Positions 35,001-43,442 of a stretch of 53,408 bases of DNA are shown here, in pieces (position 1 is the first letter of the stretch; each line of letters opens with the position of its first letter). Source of the DNA: Strigomonas culicis. Taxonomy: Eukaryota > Euglenozoa > Kinetoplastea > Trypanosomatida > Trypanosomatidae. Below the pieces are notes generated by a model. The model saw only the letters and a program-made list of their open reading frames with translations. It was not told where the DNA came from and did no database searches. Made by a program: the position numbers and the translations under genes. Location of the stretch: NCBI GenBank assembly GCA_000482145.1, contig AUXH01000053.1, forward strand, positions 1-53,408, in the 5' to 3' direction.

Positions 35001-36010
35001 GTTTCGCGCCGCCGCTCCTTCGTGGGCTGGCTGCCTGGAGGCCCCTCGGCTGCTGCTGCGGCCGCCTGCTCGCCCCCGTCTGCCGTGGGTGCGCTGGCGG
35101 TCGGCACCTCCTGGGGGCGCAGCAGGTCATAGAACATGTATTGCAGATCGCCAAAGTCCACGGCCATCATCTCGTTATGCAGAATATCTTCGTAGGCCTG
35201 GAACATCCGTATGTGCTCCCGCTTCGCGTTGGGTTTGAAGTGCGGCGTGGCGCTGTTCTTTTGGTTGTTGATGAACTGGATGAGGTCCTGTGTCTGCTCC
35301 TCCAGCTTCCGGCGGCTCTCGCGCGTGTGACGCACCGGCTGCGGCATGTAGGTCTCGACCACCTGCTTCGCCAGCTTGCGCTGTTTCTTCACGTCGATGA
35401 CTTCCGTCTCGAATGGCAGCGCGCCGAACCGACGGAGACACTCCAAGCCGAACGCATGCATGGTCTTTACCTTGACACCGGCGGCGTGTTCCGCGGCCTC
35501 GTCGCTGGCGGGCAGCGGGGGCGCGCGGCTGCCACCCCGCTTCGACGCGAGGCGCGCCGCCATCTCCTGCTGCAGGAGCGTCGTGACCCGCTGCTGCAGG
35601 ACGAACGCGGCCTGGCGCGTAAAGCAAAAGCACAGGATGCGGTAGGGCGGCACGTGGTGATGGAGGATGAAGTGGACGATGCGGGAGGCCATCGTGTGCG
35701 TCTTGCCGCTGCCGGCGCCAGCCTGTAGCAGCAGCGGCCGGTCTGGGTCCGCACACACCGCCGCGCGCTGCAGGTCATCGAGGTGGTCCAGGTAGCTGCC
35801 ACCGTCCGCGGGCGTCGATGGTGCGCTCCCCGCGGCGTCAGGCGGCGCCGTGCCGCGCGGGGGGCCCGCCGGTGGATGGTGGGGGATGGAGATGGTGGGC
35901 GCGGCCGTCATGATGGGGGTTTGGCTTTCCCCCTCGTCCACATCGATGACAGCGGAGGGGGATGTGGAGTGCTTCGATCTGCTTTCTCGCCTTTGCGGTC
36001 GGGGCGGCAT
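32100..36010 (-). CDS. UvrD/Rep-type (SF1A) DNA helicase, reading frame broken by two +1 frameshifts
   Basis: Three overlapping frames (36010 to about 34476, to about 33165, then to 32100) together carry one complete superfamily 1A helicase of about 1302 residues. Such enzymes move 3'-5' on DNA in repair and replication restart. Segment 1: motif I QAGAGSGKT (96-104), Ia CFTRQAA, Ic KTMHAFG, II IIIDEFQDLN, III GDPNQSIYGWRGA, IV LQYNYRSLPHIV. Segment 2: SYNYSDVAILCRKGEL and a helical region with long inserts. Segment 3: motif V ISVGTVHAAKGMEWPLVFLPG and motif VI EERRIFYVAVSRAQ. The total length is 3911 nt, a multiple of three plus two, as expected from two single-base additions (or matching two-base losses). 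Both breaks lie in low-complexity tracts, so base-calling or assembly error is as likely as a true pseudogene. All catalytic motifs are intact. Confidence 0.85.
33140..33175 (-). other. Frameshift site 2 in the helicase gene
   Basis: After a poly-Ser run encoded by AGC repeats (about 33174-33201), the frame that continues the protein changes by +1 within a G-rich stretch on the - strand containing three G5 runs. The open frame continues as EGERKTLLHVLLEVLAYLQ. Homopolymer-length error would explain it. Confidence 0.75.
34462..34497 (-). other. Frameshift site 1 in the helicase gene
   Basis: After LVTLLEDSE and six CAG codons (34475-34492), the protein continues only in the +1 frame (RPFTVKLVHATGVEDD). 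The other frame runs on into a low-complexity Arg/His tail and stops at 34367. Confidence 0.75.
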
Positions 36011-36448
36011 CGTCTTGTTCCGCTCTCTATACTTCTACCTTCTCTATGTACGATAGAATAATGATTCTTCAAATACTAATGGGATCCAAAAGACTGGATG
36101 CACGTGTGAAGGAAGTAAAACGAAGAGGAAAGCGTGTTACTTCTCCAACTTTCCAAATGTATCCAGATGTTCTTTTTCTTCTTTGTTTAATCGATTTTCA
36201 TTTAGAACGAAAAAAAAAAGACCAGATATTGAGAGAGGAAAGAGAGACAAGTAATAATAAGAGGTTACAGCAATTACTCCACAAACCAAGTCTTTATACA
36301 TGAAAATAAACATATGAAAAATTTCATTTATTTCAGTAGAAAATAGAAACCAAATATTTATACACATAATGATATTCAAATGAGCGATAGAAACGAACGA
36401 AAAAAAGGTTAACAAACCGTTTTTTAATCCGTTTTGGATATATATATA
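36011..36448. other. Intergenic spacer
   Basis: No gene is seen in these 438 nt. On the - strand a C/T tract (about 36220-36260) is a candidate splice signal for the helicase; the AT-rich right end is the 3'UTR of the CULT gene. Confidence 0.55.
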
Positions 36449-38332
36449 TTAGATTGAAGTGTTTTGGTCCTCTTCATGATTTTCCTCCCCCACTTCATGG
36501 ACTTCCGGCCCGTCCCTCTCCCCCTCTTGCAGGGGTGGCCGCGCCTCTGCTGCTGTGAATGTCGCGACGGTCGCGGCTGGCGCCCGCGCGACGTCCGCTT
36601 CTTCTTGCTCGAACAACCGTGCAATACCCTCCTCCACTTCCACTTCATGGTCTTCTGTCGCGTCCCTCTCCCCACTCGCCAGGAGTCGCTGCGCGACTGA
36701 TGCCCTGAGTGCCTCGACGGTCGCGGCTGCCTCCCGCGCGCCGTCTGCCACCTGCTGTTCCAACCTCTGTATTAATTCCTCCTCTAACTGCTGCATACGC
36801 CTGTTGCACTCCATCTGTGCCTTCTCTTGTTCTTGGGTGTGGAGTATCAGGTTGGCCGTGTAATGCAGCCGACGAATGGTGCTCGGCAGGAAGCAGTAAT
36901 CCATGTCATGGCGACGACCGCCGTCTGCTGCCTCCGCGTCGGCGGCCCGCTCTCCCACCGGCGTGTCCAACATCGTCTGCATCTGTGCAAGCGCTGCGGC
37001 GGCGGAGGGCAGCGAGCGGCAGGCGCCCGGCGCCCCGTGACTCGCGCGCCGCATGACGTGGGCGAACATGCGATGGAGGCAGTCTGTCTGATCCTCACGA
37101 AACAGCACGTGTGCCTCGAGGTAGGACCCGTAGAGATGGTTCGCCACCATCCCGTTCTCAATCCGCCGCGCGGTCGCCAAAAACCGCCTGCGGTCCTTCT
37201 CCAGCCGCGCGTGCATGTCAGCGCGATAGTCGGCCGTCACAAGCGTGCGCAGGAAGGCGGCGCGGCGATACGTGCTGGTGCCGGTGCACCGCGTCACGAT
37301 GACGCCGAGGAAGTCGGGCGGCACCTGCTCCGCACGCACCTTCACCCTTCGTGCCACCGCGGGCTCTTTCTTTTGTTTCTTACGCTTTACAGCGTGCGAG
37401 GACCGGTCTTCTTCATCCCGCTGCTCGCCGCTCGACTCCTCCGCTGATTCCTCCGCCTCGGCGGTGCTGTGGGCCTCACTGGAGTCTTCTTCTTCCTGCT
37501 CTTCCTCCCCCTCGTCTTGCCTCGTGGTTGCTGCTGCTGCTGCTGCCGCCGCCGCCTGCACGCGCGCGTCCTTCGCAAAGCCCCAGCCGACAAAGTTGCC
37601 GCAGTTACTGCAGCTGCAGAACGCCCAGTGATGGCCCTTGAAGAAGGAGTGCTCGTCCGAGTATACACCGGTGGTGAGGATGAGGGGGGCCTCCAGATAC
37701 CAACCCGGGTCCTCCCCCTCCTCCACCTCGCTGCTCGCGGGACCGGGCACGCGATCCAATTTGACCTGCACGCGGTCCGCGTGGTAGCCGCGCCGAAACC
37801 ACTTCGCCAGATCCACCTCACTCATCGTGTCCACCACCACTGCCTCGGTCCGTGGCGCGTGCGCCTGGCTGTCGCCCTGTCCGTCCGCGTCGGGCGAGCG
37901 CGGCGGACTGCTGCTCTCCACAGAAGGTGGGGGCGGCACGGTGCGTCCTTGTGCCTCCCCCCCCTCCCTCTCCTCTTCTTGCTCCCCCACTGTCGCGAGC
38001 GACGCGGACGACGCTGGTGGCGGGGACGGCACCGCTGCCACCGGCGTGACGGTCAGCGCCCGCGCCTCGTCCAGCCGCATCCGCACGAGCGGCCGCACGC
38101 GGATCAAGTCGAAGCGGTTGGCGTTGGCGTTGGTGGCAGAGTAGGCCCACACGGGGTGGTTCGTCTCGAACAGATCGATGTCATAGGCGTAGACCTGCGC
38201 CTCCCAGGCAGAGCTCTCCCGCTGGGCCACGATGTCATCGTAGCGGGCGATGGGCGTTTTGCAGCCATCGCAGAGCAGCACGGGGTATATCTCCTCCGTC
38301 TCGTTCTCGTCTCTGCTATCTAACACGTGCAT
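36449..38332 (-). CDS. CULT-domain protein (cereblon ligand-pocket-like)
   Basis: A 627-residue protein whose N-terminal 250 residues match the CULT domain of cereblon, the zinc-bound pocket that holds thalidomide-type imides and cyclised C-terminal degrons. Zinc ligands: C21-x2-C24 and C241-x2-C244. The pocket segment SFFKGHHWAFCSCSNCGNFVGW spans 229-250, giving F230, W236 and W250. Human cereblon has W380, W386, W400 and C391/C394; the spacings (6, 14, and 5 to the Cys) are identical, with the first Trp replaced by Phe. A disordered acidic insert of about 85 residues interrupts the domain (about 90-175). After an acidic linker, residues 345-440 form a second folded region of unknown type (YRRAAFLRTLVTADY, NGMVANHLYGSYLEAHVLF). 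The C-terminus is coiled coil with a duplicated 50-residue unit. No Lon-like or DDB1-binding region is seen. Confidence 0.85.
   Translation of the reverse strand: MHVLDSRDENETEEIYPVLLCDGCKTPIARYDDIVAQRESSAWEAQVYAYDIDLFETNHPVWAYSATNANANRFDLIRVRPLVRMRLDEARALTVTPVAAVPSPPPASSASLATVGEQEEEREGGEAQGRTVPPPPSVESSSPPRSPDADGQGDSQAHAPRTEAVVVDTMSEVDLAKWFRRGYHADRVQVKLDRVPGPASSEVEEGEDPGWYLEAPLILTTGVYSDEHSFFKGHHWAFCSCSNCGNFVGWGFAKDARVQAAAAAAAAATTRQDEGEEEQEEEDSSEAHSTAEAEESAEESSGEQRDEEDRSSHAVKRKKQKKEPAVARRVKVRAEQVPPDFLGVIVTRCTGTSTYRRAAFLRTLVTADYRADMHARLEKDRRRFLATARRIENGMVANHLYGSYLEAHVLFREDQTDCLHRMFAHVMRRASHGAPGACRSLPSAAAALAQMQTMLDTPVGERAADAEAADGGRRHDMDYCFLPSTIRRLHYTANLILHTQEQEKAQMECNRRMQQLEEELIQRLEQQVADGAREAAATVEALRASVAQRLLASGERDATEDHEVEVEEGIARLFEQEEADVARAPAATVATFTAAEARPPLQEGERDGPEVHEVGEENHEEDQNTSI
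36491..36756 (-). repeat. Two-copy 150-bp direct repeat inside the CULT gene
   Basis: The 10-mer CACTTCATGG (+ strand) recurs at 36491 and 36641, and flanking bases align in the same register for more than 100 bp with scattered mismatches. The period is 50 codons. The encoded units contain AATVEALRASVAQRLLASGERD and AATVATFTAAEARPPLQEGERD split by similar Glu/Val/His-rich ends. Confidence 0.7.
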
Positions 38333-38669
38333 TCTTTTTTGGAATTATTTTTCTTCTACTCCTTTTTTTTTCAGTTATGGATTGTGTTGTGCTAAGGGAG
38401 AGAGAGAGAAAGAGAGAGAGAGAGAGAAGAAAGTGGAAGCAAACTTCGATCTTTTTTTTTGAACTGTCACACTTAAGACACACTTTTTTCCCTCTGTAAG
38501 TGTGCTCTTTTTCGTTGAAGTTGCTCGTAGAATTGTGTAGTGCATGGAGGCATTTTGATGAAGCTATAAACATATAGTATATATATATATATAAAAGACA
38601 CACACATATATACGCCGAATACGCAAATATATAAAAAAACAAAAAAATTGATGTCTAATATATACATAG

Positions 38670-38705
<36 letters not shown>

Positions 38706-39340
38706 TCTCGCTCTATTTCTCTAAGACAATGCTTAATGATTATATACTCAATAGTAAGAAAACAATGATATACGTACTCACAGTTTAATTAGCAAATGCC
38801 AAGATACAATCCTTTCGTTTTGCTATTACTCCCAATTTTTGTCTGATTTCCTTCTACATTCAACAAGAAAACAAAAAGAAAAAATAAAAAACAAGAAAGA
38901 AAGAAAGGATAGAGTATGAAAGGTGGAATTAAGAAAATGGTACAGTCGTTGAAAAACGAAAACGAAAAAAAACCGAATGAATTAATCACGTAGAAAAACA
39001 AACAAAAAATTGAAAACAAACAAACAAGCAAAAAACAAATGAACCATAACAACAATACAGTACATGAAAAAACACACAAAAACAGGCTTATAATACATAG
39101 CAAATGAACAAACTTATGTTTACAGTTCATATTGCACTGATCGTAATGGGGAACCATGTAGGACTGAATATCTCACTCCTCCTCCTCCATTACTACCACG
39201 ACACCTTCCATTATGGCAACTGCAAAACAAACAAATGAATGGAGTAATAAAGGAACGGAAAAAAAAACTTTCTTTTTCTTTTCTTCTTCCTTTTACCCTT
39301 TTCTCTCTTTTTTTTTTCAGGTTCCTCTCTCCTCCTATGG
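38333..39340. other. 1 kb AT-rich intergenic region with several microsatellites
   Basis: No gene is seen. On the - strand a (CT)n tract (38397-38434) and AG at 38392-38393 give the CULT gene a 59-nt leader. Other tracts: (TA)n at about 38576-38593, (CA)n at about 38672-38703 and A-rich stretches from 38830 to 39060. The region is the longest gene-free gap inside the leftward unit and is probably mostly 3'UTR of the 1079-residue protein gene. Confidence 0.65.
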
Positions 39341-42300
39341 CTAAAAGCCCTTGTTGTTACTAGGTGTGTGTGAGAGACGATGCAGCACGTCATAGTACGC
39401 GGACAGCTGTTCGTCGATCGGATCGCCAGACCGGTGCACCATCATTTTATTGGGTAGTATGTTCTCGTAGCGAGCGTTGCTGCTCCGGAAGGCGATGCTG
39501 TCTGCCGCCCCACTCATTCTGTGGCCGCCGCCGCCGAAGGAGTGGCGAGGGGCCTGCTGCTGCAGGCTGGCGCGCGCGCGCATCGTCAGTGGCGGCATCG
39601 AAGACGCGGAGGTGGCGGCGGGGTACAGGCGGCTAGAGTACGTGTTGTTGTGGCTGACGTCGAGCGACTCCGATTGGAAGCGGCCCATGCCGGCGAAGGT
39701 CTGCGAGAAGGTCGCTGGCGGTAGCGTGACCGGCGGCGGCGCGCTTGTCGTGCCGCGCCGCGCGGTCTGCCGCATGAGCAGCAGCTGCTGCCGCTCCTCC
39801 AGGTCGCGCGCCTTCTGCTGCTGCCGCTGCCCCTCCGTCGTCACGAAGGACCAGTACAGGTCGTCGTGCGCCGGCGCCGACAGCGGGGTCGGCGAGTCCG
39901 TGCGGCGCTTCGTGTGCTTCGCCTTGGCCTTCTTCCCCGACGAGCGCCCGCTGCGGCTGTGCGAGTGCTTCGTGGTGGACTGCTTCTCGGTCGAAGGTCC
40001 GCCCGCGAAGGGCTCTTCCACCGACAGCGGCGTCGCCGACCGCGCGCTGCGGCTGTGGTCGTGCCGCGCCTTGTGGTGCGACACGCGGGTCTGCGGCGAC
40101 GGCGTGCGCCGTCTGTGGCGCTGCGACTGCGACTTGGGCTGCGACAGCGACGCCGAGAGCGCGCTGATGCCGCGTGCGCTGCTGGAGGCGGAGGGCTTCG
40201 CGGACCGCTTGTCGCGGCTGTGGGTGCGCCGCTTCGCGCGCTTGCGCTTCGTCTTGTGCACCGGCGTCGCCGCGTCTGATTCGTCCGATTCGCTCGATTC
40301 ATCCGTCTCCGCCTTCGCGTCGGGCGGCGCCGGGTAGTCCTCCTCTGAGCCGGAGTCTGCCGAGAGCACCGGCGACTCCGCGTCGTCGGGGGACGCGGAC
40401 CGGTCGTGCGACGGCCGCTGCTGCTGCTGCTGCGCGGTCTGGTCGCCGGAGGCGCGGCTGTGCACGTGGATGCTGCCGCGCGTGCTCGACGCGGTGCTGT
40501 CCGCGTTCATCGTCGCGGTGATCTCGGTGACCTTCGCCATCTCCTGCGCGGTACGCTTCGCGATGGCGAGTGCGGCCGCGAGCTCCGCGTCGGTGGCCTC
40601 CGGCCCGAACAGCCCGCGCTTCGGCATCGCGTGGTCCTTCAGAGGGGCGAGGACGGTGGCCTCGCCGTGCGGTTTTTGCGGATCCGGCGTCGCCATCAGG
40701 TCGTCGCGGAGGTCGCCCATGCGCACGGAGCGGCGCCGCAGCTCGTCCACGTCGGCCGTCTGCTCGCCCCCCGCCACGGCGCCGCCCGGCAGCTGCGACG
40801 CGCGCTTCGGCACGTTCTGGCCCGGCAGCGGCTTCACCGCGACCGCCTCGCTGCGCAGCCCCAGGTGGTCGCGCGGCGCGCCGGCGGGCAGCACGGGGTC
40901 GCCCATCCGCACGGAGCGGCGGCGCAGCTCGTCCACGTCGGCCGTCTGCTGCTCCGCGACGGCGGCCGTGGGCCGGAGAGAGGCCCGCTTGGCCACCGCC
41001 TGCGCGGCGAGCTGCGCCGTGTCGGTGCTCTGCGCGTTCAGCTGCGAGGCGCGCTGGCTGGCGCTCGCGGGGAAGGCGGCGCTGCTCCCTGTCGCCTCCC
41101 CCTCCAGCGCCTTGCCGAAGAGCATAGGCGTGTGCGTCGCCGGGTCCTCGACCCCCATGTGGCGCGAGAGACGCTTGTCTTGAAGGATCTCCTGCGTGGC
41201 GAGCTGAACCGTGTGGGTGCTGCTGTGCGCGTTGAGCGAGTCGCGCTGGCTGGCGCTGGCGGAGAAGGCTGTGCTGCTCCCTGTCGCCTCCCCCTCCAGC
41301 GCCTTGCCGAAGAGCATGGGCGTGTGCGTCGCCGGGTCCTCGACCCCCATGTGGCGCGAGAGACGCTTGTCTTGAAGGATCTCCTGCGTGGCGAGCTGCG
41401 CCGTGTGGGTGCTGCTGTGCGCGTTCTGCGAGTCGCGCTGCCGCGCCAGGGCCTCCGCCTGCTTCGCCGTCAGGTGCTCCGAGCGGCGGCGAAGCTCTTC
41501 CACGTCGGCGGCCACGTCACCCGAGAGGATCGACGCCAGCATCTGCGAGGCGCGCTGGCTGGCGCTCGCGGGGAAGGCGGCGCTGCTCCCTGTCGCCTCC
41601 CCCTCCAGCGCCTTGCCGAAGAGCATAGGCGTGTGCGTCGCCGGGTCCTCGACCCCCATGTGGCGCGAGAGACGCTTGTCTTGAAGGATCTCCTGCACCG
41701 CGGAGATCGAGCGGAGATCCACCGAGTGGAGCTCCGTGATGGAGGGCCGCTTCTTCACCTCCTCCACGGCGTCGTCCCCCACCTTGTAAAAACTGTTCTC
41801 ATCCGCGTCCACGTAGGCACGGATGGGGTGCGGCTGCACCGCGGTGGCCTCCGCAAACGAGCGCGAGTCGCTGTTCTCCGCCTTCAGCGAGGGAACGAAG
41901 GTGGTGACGCTCGTGGGCGGCGTCTGGGCGCCCGAGCCGCCCGCGACCGCGGCGGAGCCGAATGACACGCTCGTGGTGCGTGAGGGGTGCTGCGGCTCCC
42001 GCGGGCCCTCCGGCAGCACCAGCGACGACGCGCTCGACTCCGCCTCCGCGGTGCGCTTCTGGTGCCCCGGTGGCAGCGTCGACTGCAGCACGTGCGGGCT
42101 CGGCGGGTGGCCGGCGGCCAGCAGCGAGCCCAGCGTCGTGGACGCGCTCACCGACACTTTCCGCTCGCGGTGAGGGCTATTGGCATCGACGGACACCGAT
42201 GTGTGACTGGAGGGAGGCGTCCGCTCCATCCGAGGCGGCGACGTGCTGCTCTCCGTGCTGCTGCTGCTGCTGCTGCTGCGCCGGCCAACCATCTGCTCCG

Positions 42301-42580
42301 GTGGGAGCTCCGCCGTGGGCCGCGGCCGCTGCTTGCCGCGCTTGCGGCGCGTCTTGGGGTGCTGATCCGGCGCGATCGCAGCCATCCACTCTGCCATGGT
42401 CTTCAAGGGCTCCTGCGAGGTCCGCTCGCCCTCGTCCCCGGCGAGGTAGAAGGGCAGGAAGGACTCCAGATGCGTGCCAGAGACAGGCAAGGGCGGCACG
42501 CGCTTTCGGCGGATGAGCGCATCGGCGATGGCATGGTAGTCATCCAGCTGATCCTGACGCAAGAACTCTGCCGTTTGCAT
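39341..42580 (-). CDS. Repeat-containing hypothetical protein, 1079 residues
   Basis: No known domain. The N-terminal 35 residues look helical (MQTAEFLRQDQLDDYHAIAD), followed by 250 disordered residues. From about 290 to 515 there are three near-identical copies of a segment built on QEILQDKRLSRHMGVEDP and THTPMLFGKALEGEATGSS. Two later copies of ADVDELRRRSVRMGD (about 550 and 610), plus a diverged ADVEELRRRSEHL, form a second repeat family. Residues 740-910 are Ser/Arg/His/Lys-rich, resembling SR-type tails. The C-terminal 60 residues look ordered again (YENILPNKMMVHRSGD, IDEQLSAYYDVLHRL). Repeat-bearing proteins of this type in trypanosomatids are often cytoskeletal, but there is no direct evidence here. 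The frame runs to GTG 42604; ATG 42580 is the first ATG. Confidence 0.72.
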   Translation of the reverse strand: MQTAEFLRQDQLDDYHAIADALIRRKRVPPLPVSGTHLESFLPFYLAGDEGERTSQEPLKTMAEWMAAIAPDQHPKTRRKRGKQRPRPTAELPPEQMVGRRSSSSSSSTESSTSPPRMERTPPSSHTSVSVDANSPHRERKVSVSASTTLGSLLAAGHPPSPHVLQSTLPPGHQKRTAEAESSASSLVLPEGPREPQHPSRTTSVSFGSAAVAGGSGAQTPPTSVTTFVPSLKAENSDSRSFAEATAVQPHPIRAYVDADENSFYKVGDDAVEEVKKRPSITELHSVDLRSISAVQEILQDKRLSRHMGVEDPATHTPMLFGKALEGEATGSSAAFPASASQRASQMLASILSGDVAADVEELRRRSEHLTAKQAEALARQRDSQNAHSSTHTAQLATQEILQDKRLSRHMGVEDPATHTPMLFGKALEGEATGSSTAFSASASQRDSLNAHSSTHTVQLATQEILQDKRLSRHMGVEDPATHTPMLFGKALEGEATGSSAAFPASASQRASQLNAQSTDTAQLAAQAVAKRASLRPTAAVAEQQTADVDELRRRSVRMGDPVLPAGAPRDHLGLRSEAVAVKPLPGQNVPKRASQLPGGAVAGGEQTADVDELRRRSVRMGDLRDDLMATPDPQKPHGEATVLAPLKDHAMPKRGLFGPEATDAELAAALAIAKRTAQEMAKVTEITATMNADSTASSTRGSIHVHSRASGDQTAQQQQQRPSHDRSASPDDAESPVLSADSGSEEDYPAPPDAKAETDESSESDESDAATPVHKTKRKRAKRRTHSRDKRSAKPSASSSARGISALSASLSQPKSQSQRHRRRTPSPQTRVSHHKARHDHSRSARSATPLSVEEPFAGGPSTEKQSTTKHSHSRSGRSSGKKAKAKHTKRRTDSPTPLSAPAHDDLYWSFVTTEGQRQQQKARDLEERQQLLLMRQTARRGTTSAPPPVTLPPATFSQTFAGMGRFQSESLDVSHNNTYSSRLYPAATSASSMPPLTMRARASLQQQAPRHSFGGGGHRMSGAADSIAFRSSNARYENILPNKMMVHRSGDPIDEQLSAYYDVLHRLSHTPSNNKGF
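41043..41695 (-). repeat. Three copies of a 152-bp repeat (64-codon unit)
   Basis: Copies lie at 41043-41194, 41235-41386 and 41544-41695. By eye the first and third are identical over 152 bp; the middle copy differs at a handful of bases. The first two are spaced 192 bp (64 codons) and share flanking sequence encoding HSSTHTxQLATQ; the third is 309 bp (103 codons) further on. Identity at synonymous positions points to recent duplication or gene conversion. Confidence 0.9.
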
Positions 42581-43442
42581 GGCGATAACGATAGATGTCG
42601 GCACACCGATCTGTGTTGAGAAAAAAAAACTAGTTTTTTTTTGTTTATTCGGAATCGTTTTTTTTTACCTTTTTTTTCTGTATATGTTGTATTCGTATGA
42701 AGACAAAAATGAGAGAGGGGGAAAAAAAAGATGCTCATATAACAGTAAAAGTGCACACTATTGCATTGATACTTTGAAACACAGAGAAAAGAGAGCAAAT
42801 CACAGAGCTTTTTTTTTTGCATGGTTGTGCATGGATTGAAAACATATATATTATGAGTATATGTATATGAAATTAGTCTTTCCTCCGTTTGTATGTAATC
42901 TGCTTTCCATCTTCTCTCTCTTATTATTTTTTTTTTTTTATACAAAACGCATTGCACTATATGTTGCCCTGTGCGTACAATCATCACCTTACAAAAGAAA
43001 GAGAAAAAAAATGTAAATAGTTTTATGAGTCAACAAAACAACAACAAAAGGAAATGAACAGCGAATAAAGAGTAAATTAAAAATTATATGTAAAATAACT
43101 ATGATTCGAACGTCCACCCCCCAAACAGCAAAAAACATAATAGAGAATACAGTAAGTATATATAATATAAATACATGTACATATTTGTAGTAGTTAGTTA
43201 TTTGGGGTTTCAAGAAGACGTTCTAACTCTACTGTTTTTTTTCTCTTTCCTTTCTCTCTCTCTCCTTCTTCTTCTCCTATCTCTTTTCTTCAAGAACAGA
43301 GACACATACACACACACACGCACGAGAACAACAACGAAAAGCCGAAGAAGGAGAGGGAACTGCGAAATGAAGAAACAATATTTATCTGCTCTCCAGGACA
43401 GGCCATGAGAGAGCGGTGCCCGCGCCGGGGCTTGCGGAGCTG
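42581..43442. other. AT-rich intergenic region
   Basis: No gene is seen in these 862 nt. T and A homopolymers are frequent (for example T12 at about 42927-42939). C/T-rich sequence on the - strand around 42710-42740 is a possible splice tract for the repeat protein gene. The + strand C/T-rich block at 43235-43290 lies in the 3' flank of the next gene. Confidence 0.6.
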
